From: Methanobrevibacter ruminantium
GTDB taxonomy: Archaea > Methanobacteriota > Methanobacteria > Methanobacteriales > Methanobacteriaceae
Length of the DNA stretch: 60,441 nt
NCBI GenBank assembly: GCA_004553595.1
Contig: SFKZ01000012.1
Location: forward strand, 1 to 60,441
Reading direction: 5' to 3'
The translations under genes and the position numbers were made by a program. Shown here piece by piece: positions 45,721-53,580 of this stretch (position 1 is its first letter; every line of letters starts with the position of its first letter). The notes below the pieces were generated by a model that searched no databases, was not told the DNA's origin, and saw only the letters and a list, made by a program, of their open reading frames with translations.

Positions 45721-46049
45721 TTCAATTTACTATTTATTTTTTATATTAAATTTTTTCCCATTACAAATCAGTATTTTTATTATCACTATTAAAATAATTA
45801 GTCATTTCTTTAATATTCTTAATATTTATGTCTAATTTTATATTTTATAACTATTGAGGTATATGCTTTTGTTATTTTATGCCATTTTTGACTATTTTTA
45901 TTTTCTACAGAGCTGGTTTTTACTAATTTTTTTATCATCAGATCCAATATTTTTCATATCATATAATTTTCCCAAAGGATAATTATGAACTTCTTATTGT
46001 TATTACTTTTCTTATATAAATTATTATTCACATATTACTTTTATATTGA

Positions 46050-46264
46050 TTAGTAATACTAAATTTTTTTGATAATTATTAAAAAAACCTTATTAAGTAT
46101 TACTTAAAAATTTATAAAAGTATTAAAAAATCTATAATAAGTAATATTTTTTATTCTAAAAAAAGTAATAAAAAAATCCATATTTTTATTATTTTATTAA
46201 TACCAATATATTATAAAGTATTACTATAAAAGTTAATAATTATTTTATTAAAAGTATTACTTTT
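46050..46264. repeat. Cluster of four AGTA-N-TACT palindromes
   Basis: Perfect odd-length palindromes: TTAGTA-A-TACTAA at 46050-46062, TTAAGTA-T-TACTTAA at 46093-46107, AGTA-T-TACT at 46217-46225, and AAAAGTA-T-TACTTTT at 46250-46264. All share the 9-bp core AGTAWTACT. Confidence 0.85.
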
Positions 46265-46570
46265 TTACAAATTTCATAATTTTTAAATTTTTTAATTAAT
46301 GATGCAGATAATTATAAAATTCTTTATTAGTTTCCCCATATCAAAACATTTTTAAGATCAAATTTTGGGAATTAGAAATAACTTGGAGGTAATGAAGAAA
46401 AAAATCTCAAAATTTTTCAAAAAAATATTTTGGTTCAATTTCAAGTGTAAAAACAAAAAAATTTAGCTGAATAACAAAAATGCTCTAAAATATCAAAATG
46501 ATATAAATACATATACATCAATTAGTATTTTTTTGATAATTTAGAATATTATTTTTTCTAAAATATTTTC

Positions 46571-46600
46571 TACTTCGTTATACTGTAGTATAACGAAGTA
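46571..46600. repeat. 30-bp inverted repeat with 13-bp perfect arms
   Basis: TACTTCGTTATAC and its exact complement GTATAACGAAGTA flank the 4-nt spacer TGTA. The arms are richer in G and C than the surroundings. It could be a recombinase or regulator site, or an RNA hairpin. Confidence 0.9.
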
Positions 46601-46984
46601 AATTTTTATCATATATCTTGAAAAAACTGTTCTACGGCCTTCTTTTTAAAAATCTAAAATCGATTTTTTTAAAGGTTTTTATTGGATTATTTTCCAGAAA
46701 AATTAATTCTTAAATTTTTCAAATATGAATCTGCAGGAAAAATATATTGCTAATTATAATTTTCATCCATATCTTAAGATCTGATAAAAAAATTATAAAA
46801 TTTAATAATTAAGATTATTTTAATTAATACGAATGTTCTATAAATATAAAATAATTCTTAAGATTCCTTAAAAAATGAACAATTTTTTAAAAAAAAATTT
46901 TGTCTTAAATTTTACGAACTATTAGATTATATAAAAACAATATAAATTAGGTGATTTAATTTAAAATTAATTTTTATTCTTACT

Positions 46985-47117
46985 AATAGTTTAATAAAAT
47001 AAAAATAGTTCAAATTTATATAAATAGTTAATATTAATATGAATAGTTTATATTAATATGAACAGTTTATATAAATTAAAATAGTTTTTAAAATAATAAA
47101 TAGTTTGCATAATATTA
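46985..47117. repeat. Seven 19-bp iteron-like repeats with AATAGTT core
   Basis: Units start at 46985, 47004, 47023, 47042, 47061, 47080 and 47099, a strict 19-bp period. The first seven bases are AATAGTT in six units and AACAGTT in the fifth. The other 12 positions are AT-rich and vary, though units 3 and 4 differ at only one base. The array ends 73 bp before the stop of the 94-aa gene. Confidence 0.85.
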
Positions 47118-47190
47118 AATTTAAAATTAGAAAAATAATAAAAAAATTAAAAAAATAATATGTGGTTAAAAATAAAAATAAGAAATAAAA

Positions 47191-47475
47191 TTAGTTTATT
47201 TCTTCTAATTCTTCCAATTCATCCTTAAATTTATAATCCTGGAATTGATAATACTTAAATCTATAAGGCATCTTAGCTCTTTTAGGCCTTTTTTTAGCTT
47301 TAGGTTTATTCTTATTTTTAAGCCTGTCTAATTGAGCTCTCTTTTTATCCCTATTTCTTTGAGCTCTTTCAGCTTGAGTAGTAGCTAATAACTTTTTATT
47401 TTTTCTATGATGCGGAGAATTATAAGAGTTAGCTTGAACCAATCTTCTCCGGCTTCTAATTAATGTTATTGACAT
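47191..47475 (-). CDS. Small, very basic hypothetical protein
   Basis: A 94-aa protein in which about a third of residues are Lys or Arg, concentrated at 9-70 (RSRRRLVQ, then repeated KxxRAQ-like and KPKAKKRPKRAK stretches). A Tyr/Phe-rich segment and an acidic end (DELEELEEIN) follow. The charge pattern suggests a nucleic-acid-binding protein, for example a small chromatin or ribosome-associated factor. I recognise no family. ATG 47475 is preceded by an AATAGGTTTT weak ribosome site. It follows the 59-aa gene by 71 nt on the same strand and probably shares its transcript. Confidence 0.6.
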   Translation of the reverse strand: MSITLIRSRRRLVQANSYNSPHHRKNKKLLATTQAERAQRNRDKKRAQLDRLKNKNKPKAKKRPKRAKMPYRFKYYQFQDYKFKDELEELEEIN

Positions 47476-47546
47476 TTTAAAACCTATTGCATAAAATAAT
47501 TAATATAAATATAAAAGATCAAAAAATTATATTAATCTACTAAAAA

Positions 47547-47726
47547 CTAGAGAGTATTAGTTCTTTTATCTAAAGTATTTTGTATTTCATCGATTCTATC
47601 AACCACTACACGAATTGCTTGTTCACCGTTTCTAGTAGGGTTAATACCTTGTTCTACTAATAATGCATCTCTAATATCTCTTAATCTATCTATGGAATCA
47701 ATTTTCATTATAGTACTGTAAAACAT
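47547..47726 (-). CDS. Small hypothetical protein, 59 aa
   Basis: The start at ATG 47726 is chosen because GGTGA lies five nt before it; a frame four codons longer would bury that ribosome site. The 59-aa product is helical, with two amphipathic helices (IDSIDRLRDIRDALLVEQG near 8-26 and GEQAIRVVVDRIDEIQNTLD near 33-52) joined by an INPTRN turn. This resembles a small helix-turn-helix or coiled-coil dimer. I recognise no family. The next gene on the strand is the basic 94-aa protein. Confidence 0.6.
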   Translation of the reverse strand: MFYSTIMKIDSIDRLRDIRDALLVEQGINPTRNGEQAIRVVVDRIDEIQNTLDKRTNTL

Positions 47727-48001
47727 GTTTTTCACCAAAATAATCTAAATTCGAGTAGTAAAATTCTTCATTATAAATTATATATGTTTAAATTTTAAAT
47801 TAAATACTATTTAAATATATGAATTTTCTAATATTAATAGTTATTAGTAATTAAAATAGAAAATTAAATTTTTAAAGATATTAAGATCAAAGAAAAAAAA
47901 AATTAAAAAAAGAATTGAACAAAAAAGTTAAAAATAAAATCAATATTAAAAAATAGATTAAAAAAATTAAAAAAATTAAAAAAGTTAAAAATAAAAAAAG
48001 A

Positions 48002-48023
48002 GTAATATCTAAAAAGATATTAC
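48002..48023 (-). terminator. Terminator of the second adhesin gene
   Basis: GTAATATC / GATATTAC, perfect 8-bp arms around a 6-nt loop, directly after the minus-strand stop at 48026. It is followed on the minus strand by CTCTTTTTTT. Confidence 0.75.
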
Positions 48024-48025
48024 AT

Positions 48026-50248
48026 TTATAATATAGTTACTTTTGCTTCAATAGTATCAGCAACATATCCTAATGCAGTATTGGAATAAGAACATTTCAT
48101 AGTGTAAGTTCCAGGTTCTAAACCGCTAATAGTTGCAAATCCATTCTCATCAGTAGTTACTTTATAACTATCGATAGTGCAAGGTAATGTATTGTTTAAA
48201 CCAATACTTAAACCGTTTACAGCATAATTAAGGAAGTTATTTGCCATTTCAGCTGCAGTTCTACCATAAACGTAATCCATATTATGATCATTTAAGTAAG
48301 TTCCAGGATTTGATAGACCTGTAAAGCTTAAAGGACTGTAATTATCATCATCAGCTCTTTTAAGCCAAGTGCAAGTTGCTAAATCAACTTGGGTTCTTGT
48401 GAATCCTAAGACTACTCTATTATTGTATTGATTTAAATAGTTCTGATACCATTTACTGCTCATATCATAAAACATACCACTGTCACATCCACCAAATATA
48501 CAGAAGACACAAGAATCTTCATAACCATATTTATAAATGTCTTTACAGTGTTCATTTGGACCGATATCATCATTAACTAAAACTTTATATCCTTTGGATC
48601 TTAATATTTGAGCTATGTTGTTAATGAATTTTAAATCAGTTGCTTTATTGTATATGTTATCGGAGTCAATGATAATAGTTTTTGTAGTTATTTTAACTCC
48701 AGTTCCAGCAACTTGATTACCAAGAAGGGCAGTAATACTAACATTTTGATTAGCAATAGGATTTCCGTTTAAATCAGTTAATCTTACAGTAAACTCACCA
48801 GGGCCACTAGTCTTAATGTTTAATTTTGCAGTCACATTATTCAATACCTTAAGAGTTAAGGATTTACTTGAAGATTTATAACTAATAGAACCAGCATAAT
48901 TTAATTTAACACTATATGATTTTACTGGAGAATTAATCTTCAATGATACTCTACCATTGGAATCTGTAGTTTTTGAGTATTTAACACCATTAAATGTTAT
49001 GACTACTTTTTGATTTTTTATTGCCTTATTGGAACTGTCTTTTAAGTAAGCATAGAAATACTTTCCTCTAACGACAGATGAATTTGCAACGGTGAACTTT
49101 GTACTAGCAACATAGGATTTCAATTGAAATGATTTTGTATAAGGTTTATAGTATCCAGAACCGGAATAAATGATTTTTGTAGTGTAATAACCCGGTTTGT
49201 TATTAATCTTTAAACTTACTCTACCATTGCTATTAGTGGTTTTATAGAAATATTTATATCGATACTTACTATAATAAAATTTAATTTTTACTGATTTGGA
49301 TGCTAAAGGATTTCCTTTGCTATCTTTTAAGTAAGCATATAAATATTTGCCTCTAATAACTGATTTGCTAGCAACTGTTATGTTAGTTTTTGTCTTATAA
49401 ACAGTTAATGTAAAAGACTTACTGCTTGATTTATAACTTGTATTACCGGCATAGGTAATTTTAGTTGTATATTTAGATGCAACTGAACCAATCTTAAGAT
49501 AAACTCTACCATTGCTGTCAGTTACTCTAGTATAAGTCTCACCATTAAACCTAATTTTTATGGTCTGTCCTGAAATTGCTTTTCCAGAACTGTCCTTTAA
49601 GTAAGCGTATAAATATTTGCCTCTAGCAACAGATGTGCTTGCAACTGTAATTGCAGTTTCTGACTGATAAATATTTATTGCAAAGGAATCACTACATGAA
49701 AGATAATCTGAATCCTCATTAAAATTTACATTTAGGGTATATTTTCCTAAAAATAAATTAAATGTTAATGTAACAGCACCATTCTTGTCAGTTACTTTTG
49801 TATATTTATTACCTCCTATATCCAATGATAAATTTTTGTTAGATATGGGATTGCCATTACTATCCTTTAAATAAATATATAAAGTAGTACCTCTGAGTAT
49901 TGATGTTTTAGACACTGAAATAGAAGTCTTTTCTTTAGTTACTTCAGAAGTAGGAGTAATGTCATCATCATCTTCTTCTGCAGAATTGACATTTGCATTT
50001 TCTTCAATTTCATCTGCAGAATCTGCATTGACATCAGATAAAACATCTGATTGTGAAATTTCTTCATTCTGATCTTCAGTCAAATCAGTAGAAATTACAT
50101 CGGTATCTTCAACTGAATCCATTCCTATAACATCAGCTGAGTTTATACCATTTAAATCATTGTCATTTATTTCATTAGCTGATATTGCATTAATACCCAA
50201 GAACAATATTAATACTAAAATCAGGGTAAATTGTATCCTTTTCGATAT
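48026..50248 (-). CDS. Secreted adhesin-like protein with Ig-like repeats and an inserted Cys-containing domain
   Basis: A 740-aa surface protein if translation begins at ATA 50248. The signal peptide would then be ISKRIQ, a Leu/Ile/Val core and an ISAN cleavage site. The only in-frame conventional start, TTG 50206, leaves just a fragment of it. An acidic Asp/Glu-rich segment (to about 125) is followed by four or five Ig-like repeats of about 90 residues, each starting with a (V/S)xRGKYLYAYLKD-like strand and ending TDSNGRV..LKI. The last repeat is split by roughly 175 residues of globular sequence with several Cys (CKDIYKYGY, CVFCIFGGCDSGMFYDM, ATCTWLKR). The domain then resumes (VTTDENGFATI, EPGTYTMKC). 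No membrane anchor is seen. A role in host or partner binding is inference. Confidence 0.8.
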   Translation of the reverse strand: MSKRIQFTLILVLILFLGINAISANEINDNDLNGINSADVIGMDSVEDTDVISTDLTEDQNEEISQSDVLSDVNADSADEIEENANVNSAEEDDDDITPTSEVTKEKTSISVSKTSILRGTTLYIYLKDSNGNPISNKNLSLDIGGNKYTKVTDKNGAVTLTFNLFLGKYTLNVNFNEDSDYLSCSDSFAINIYQSETAITVASTSVARGKYLYAYLKDSSGKAISGQTIKIRFNGETYTRVTDSNGRVYLKIGSVASKYTTKITYAGNTSYKSSSKSFTLTVYKTKTNITVASKSVIRGKYLYAYLKDSKGNPLASKSVKIKFYYSKYRYKYFYKTTNSNGRVSLKINNKPGYYTTKIIYSGSGYYKPYTKSFQLKSYVASTKFTVANSSVVRGKYFYAYLKDSSNKAIKNQKVVITFNGVKYSKTTDSNGRVSLKINSPVKSYSVKLNYAGSISYKSSSKSLTLKVLNNVTAKLNIKTSGPGEFTVRLTDLNGNPIANQNVSITALLGNQVAGTGVKITTKTIIIDSDNIYNKATDLKFINNIAQILRSKGYKVLVNDDIGPNEHCKDIYKYGYEDSCVFCIFGGCDSGMFYDMSSKWYQNYLNQYNNRVVLGFTRTQVDLATCTWLKRADDDNYSPLSFTGLSNPGTYLNDHNMDYVYGRTAAEMANNFLNYAVNGLSIGLNNTLPCTIDSYKVTTDENGFATISGLEPGTYTMKCSYSNTALGYVADTIEAKVTIL

Positions 50249-50253
50249 ATTTA

Positions 50254-50260
50254 CACCTCC
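50254..50260 (-). promoter_or_regulatory. Ribosome site implying a non-canonical ATA start
   Basis: GGAGGTG on the minus strand (plus 50254-50260) lies five nt before ATA 50248-50246. No ATG, GTG or TTG occurs in frame between here and TTG 50206, which is 13 codons too late for the signal peptide. Confidence 0.5.
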
Positions 50261-50822
50261 ATTTTGAAATAAATTGTTCGTATAAACTATATTCTTTTTA
50301 AATTCTTGTACTTAAAAATTTATTTTTTATCTTATATATACTTTTAGTAAAAAATGGGCTTTTTTTCAAAAAATAAGCACAATATGTTATTATTTGGGAA
50401 AATAAATAACGGATATCCATTTTTTAAAATTCATTTAAAAAGCAATTAGTTTTCCTATTTTAAAACTAATATTCAAAAATTACTTAAAATGACTATTTTT
50501 CAATAAACCCTATTATTTTTAAGTTAAAATAGAAATAAAGGAATTTAAGAAAAAATCATTATAAATAAATTTATTGATTTGAGTTTAACTTGTTTTTAGT
50601 TCTTAAATCTAAGAATAAAATACTATAAAGTCTTATTTCCAATAAATAAGCAGTTTAATAAGTAATATCCTATATAATAGATAATATTCAATTATCAAGA
50701 ATAAAATAATAATATAATAATATATTTAAATTAATCTTTTCATATAAAAACTAATATAAATATTAAATTATAAAAATAAAAAATAAAATTAATTATTATT
50801 TTAATGTTTTTGAGGAATAAAA
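50261..50822. other. Divergent intergenic region
   Basis: 562 bp of AT-rich DNA between the divergent adhesin and DUF368 genes. It must hold both promoters. TATCTTATATATACTTTTAG near 50329-50348 is TATA-like for the adhesin side. I see no gene, strong repeat or hairpin. Confidence 0.5.
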
Positions 50823-51683
50823 ATGAATTTAAATTTAAAAGAAATAATATTGATTTTCATTAAAGGATTATTTATGGGATCTGCGGACATTGTTCCTGGC
50901 GTTTCAGGTGGAACAATAGCTTTAATTACTGGAATATATGAACGTCTAATTTCTGCTATAAGCAGTATCAGGTTTAGCTTTTTAAAGCCATTGTTAAAGG
51001 CTAATTTTACTGATTTTAAAGAAAAGCTAATCGAAGAAATTGATTTTGAATTATTCATTCCCTTACTTTTAGGTATAGGAATTGCATTCATTAGCCTTGC
51101 AAAAGTAATCAGCTATTTGCTTGATACCCATACAGCATATACATTTTCATTCTTTTTAGGATTAATATTGGCTTCTGCATATATTTTATATACTAAATTG
51201 GAGAATTTCAATATTAAATTAATTATCATAAGCATAATAGGAATAATTCTCTCTTACATATTTGTAGGATTAAATCCTATTGCAACTAATCATAGCTTAG
51301 TTGTAATATTCATATCTGGACTTATAGCTATATGTGCTATGATTTTGCCAGGAATCTCTGGATCTTTCTTATTATTGCTCCTTGGACAATACCAATATAT
51401 GCTAAACGCTTTAAATTCAAGAAATTTAATAGACATATTAGTCTTTGGTATAGGTGCATTGATAGGAATTTTAGGATTTTCCAAACTCTTGAACTATTTG
51501 CTTGAAAGGTATGAATCAGTTACAATGGCATTTTTAATAGGAATCATGGTTGGAACATTAAGGTTACCTGTTATGAAAATAACTGCAACTATTCAAGGTT
51601 CATGGATTCCATGCATTATTTTAGCTTTAATTGCATTTGTACTAATCATTGTTTTAGAGAAAAAATTTAAAAAAGAAGAATAA
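50823..51683 (+). CDS. DUF368 family membrane protein (polyprenyl-phosphate translocase-like)
   Basis: A 286-aa integral membrane protein with about eight hydrophobic spans. The family signature GSADIVPGVSGGTIALITGIYE is at about 20-41 and its inverted counterpart, AICAMILPGISGSFLLLLLGQY, at about 169-190, revealing an internal two-fold repeat. In bacteria DUF368 proteins (PopT) recycle undecaprenyl phosphate across the membrane. Here a dolichyl-type carrier for N-glycosylation or pseudomurein building would be the natural substrate; that is inference. Start ATG 50823 follows TGAGGAAT. The HEAT-like gene follows 102 nt later and may be co-transcribed. Confidence 0.88.
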   Translation: MNLNLKEIILIFIKGLFMGSADIVPGVSGGTIALITGIYERLISAISSIRFSFLKPLLKANFTDFKEKLIEEIDFELFIPLLLGIGIAFISLAKVISYLLDTHTAYTFSFFLGLILASAYILYTKLENFNIKLIIISIIGIILSYIFVGLNPIATNHSLVVIFISGLIAICAMILPGISGSFLLLLLGQYQYMLNALNSRNLIDILVFGIGALIGILGFSKLLNYLLERYESVTMAFLIGIMVGTLRLPVMKITATIQGSWIPCIILALIAFVLIIVLEKKFKKEE

Positions 51684-51785
51684 TTCAAATATAATTCATT
51701 ATATAAAAATTTATTAAATAAATATAATCTTTAAATTAACTTCAAAGTTAAAAATAAAAATAATAATATCTGTTTTGGTGAAAAA

Positions 51786-53435
51786 ATGGGCTTGTTTGAC
51801 TTCATAAAAAAAGATAAAAAAGATAAAAAGAATAAAAAAGAAGATAAAACAATCGATTTTACTTCAAATGACAACATTAGCCCAGAAGATTTAAAGTTAG
51901 CTAAAGAAAAGCGTCTTAAAAATGATTCACGTACAAAAGAGGACATATTGAAAGATGAAACATTTAGAGAAATTGCAATGAATCACAGCAACAGGAATAA
52001 CAGAATTGCTGCAGTTATGGAAATGAAATCTCAAGATGTTTTGGAAGATTTGGCTATGGATAATAAGGACAGATATGTAAGAACCATTTCCGCATCTAGA
52101 ATTACAGATCCCAATATTTTAGAGGAATTGGCTTATAATGCAAAATATAGCGATGTCAGACAGATAGCTTTTGACAAATTAGGAAAAGTTAATCATGTAC
52201 TTGGAGAGATTGCAAAATATGATAAAAAAGGAAAAGATAGATTATCTGCAGTTCGTGAAATTGATGATGAACTCGTGCTGATGGATTTATGTCTCAATGC
52301 AAAAGATCAAAAAGTAAGAATGCTTGCAATAGAAAAGATTCATAACAATCAAATATTAGCTGAAATATTAAGGAATTCCTCTGACAATAAGATATCCAAT
52401 AAAATAATCAATAAAGAAAGCTTTTCTGACGAAGAGATTTTATCTGATATTGCAAAAAGCAATGAATATGATAAGTTCATTAGAGTTGAAGCATTAAACA
52501 AGTTAGATAATAATCAAAATAATGAAACAATCAAAGAGATTGCATTCAATGAAATGGATGAACATGTATGTTCTGCAGCAATTGAGAAATTGGATTTCGA
52601 AGATGACTTGGTTGAAATTGCATTAAATTCAAGATATTCCTCATTCAGAATAAAAGCTACTGAAAAAATCAAAAATGAGGATATTTTAAAAGAGATTGCA
52701 TTGAATGATACTGATAAGTTTGTTCGTATTGAAGCAATAAAACATGTGAAAAATGAGAATATTATTAAAGAAATATATCTGCAAGAGAAAGATAGCTTTG
52801 TTAGAAGTGAAGCTATTAAGAATATTAATTCTTTAGTTAATTTAATTGATATTAGTATCAAAGATGATGATTTAATTGTAGCTAAAAATGCTTTAAATAA
52901 AGCCATAAGCAATAAGGAAAATTATATTGATAATGGTTATGATATCCAAGATTTTGAAAATCTTTTAAAGAATGTTGCAAACGAATCAAAACATGAGGAA
53001 ATAAGCAAATTAGCGATTAATAATATTGAAGATGAGAATCTTTTAATTGAAATTAGCAAAGAATCCATCTATTATGGTTGTCAACTTGAAGCTGTATCTA
53101 AAATTAAATCAGAAAATTTATTGGCTGATATAGTAAAAAGCAATAATGATTCCAATATCAGATCAAATGCAATTAGAAGAATTAAGGATAAAAAGATTTT
53201 AGAAGACATTGCAATCAGTGGCGAATACAGTGATGCACGTATAGAAGCTATTTCTAAAGTAAAGAATCAGGATATATTGGTTGATTTGGCATATAATGAT
53301 AAGGATTCAAAGATTCGTGAATCTGCTTGCAAAAACATTCAAACTGTATCTGTTTTAGATGATATAGCTATTAAAGATGAAGATAAATATGTAAGGGAAG
53401 TAGCTAAAAAAAGATCAGCATTGCTTAAAAAATAG
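51786..53435 (+). CDS. HEAT-like repeat protein
   Basis: A 549-aa protein with a Lys-rich N-terminus (about 8-25) and no membrane span or signal. From about residue 60 to the end it is built of roughly 20-22-residue helical repeats of the pattern D-x-x-V-R-x-x-A-(I/V)-x-K-(I/L)-x-(N/D)-x-x-x-L-x-(E/D)-(I/L)-A. At least 15 repeats are visible, though some are degenerate. This is a HEAT-like solenoid for protein-protein contacts. The partner is unknown. GGTGA four nt or so before ATG 51786 sets the start. A ladder of GTATAAAAT-like words follows the stop codon. Confidence 0.8.
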   Translation: MGLFDFIKKDKKDKKNKKEDKTIDFTSNDNISPEDLKLAKEKRLKNDSRTKEDILKDETFREIAMNHSNRNNRIAAVMEMKSQDVLEDLAMDNKDRYVRTISASRITDPNILEELAYNAKYSDVRQIAFDKLGKVNHVLGEIAKYDKKGKDRLSAVREIDDELVLMDLCLNAKDQKVRMLAIEKIHNNQILAEILRNSSDNKISNKIINKESFSDEEILSDIAKSNEYDKFIRVEALNKLDNNQNNETIKEIAFNEMDEHVCSAAIEKLDFEDDLVEIALNSRYSSFRIKATEKIKNEDILKEIALNDTDKFVRIEAIKHVKNENIIKEIYLQEKDSFVRSEAIKNINSLVNLIDISIKDDDLIVAKNALNKAISNKENYIDNGYDIQDFENLLKNVANESKHEEISKLAINNIEDENLLIEISKESIYYGCQLEAVSKIKSENLLADIVKSNNDSNIRSNAIRRIKDKKILEDIAISGEYSDARIEAISKVKNQDILVDLAYNDKDSKIRESACKNIQTVSVLDDIAIKDEDKYVREVAKKRSALLKK

Positions 53436-53552
53436 TGTAAAATAGGTAAAATGTGTAAAATAGTATAAAATGGTATAAAATAATATAAAATAAATAGCTT
53501 TAGAAAAAAGTAAATAAAAAATATAAAAAACTCATTTTTAATAAAAAATTTT

Positions 53553-53580
53553 AGTAAATAATAGAAAACTATTATTTACT
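53553..53580 (-). terminator. Hairpin terminator overlapping the uvrA stop codon
   Basis: AGTAAATAATAG / CTATTATTTACT, a perfect 12-bp stem with a 4-nt A/T loop. On the minus strand it includes the uvrA TAA and is followed by a T-rich stretch. Confidence 0.7.

Larger units (their letters stand above)
45721..47190. other. 1.47-kb non-coding region between convergent genes
   Basis: It lies downstream of both neighbours, so it owes them no promoters, yet it contains ordered structure: four AGTA-N-TACT palindromes (46050-46264), a 30-bp inverted repeat (46571-46600) and seven 19-bp repeats (46985-47117). Only two tiny open frames with ribosome-site-like upstream sequence are visible: 22 codons at 45985 (very Leu/Phe-rich) and 24 codons at 46392 (Lys-rich). 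I do not claim either as a gene. No decayed coding sequence was recognised. Confidence 0.7.

Noticed and set aside
46571..46600. A true loxP site
   Set aside because: The spacer is 4 bp instead of 8 and the arms differ by an inserted base. No recombinase gene is seen.
46985..47117. CRISPR array
   Set aside because: The 19-bp period with a 7-bp core leaves only 12-bp variable parts, far too short for spacers.
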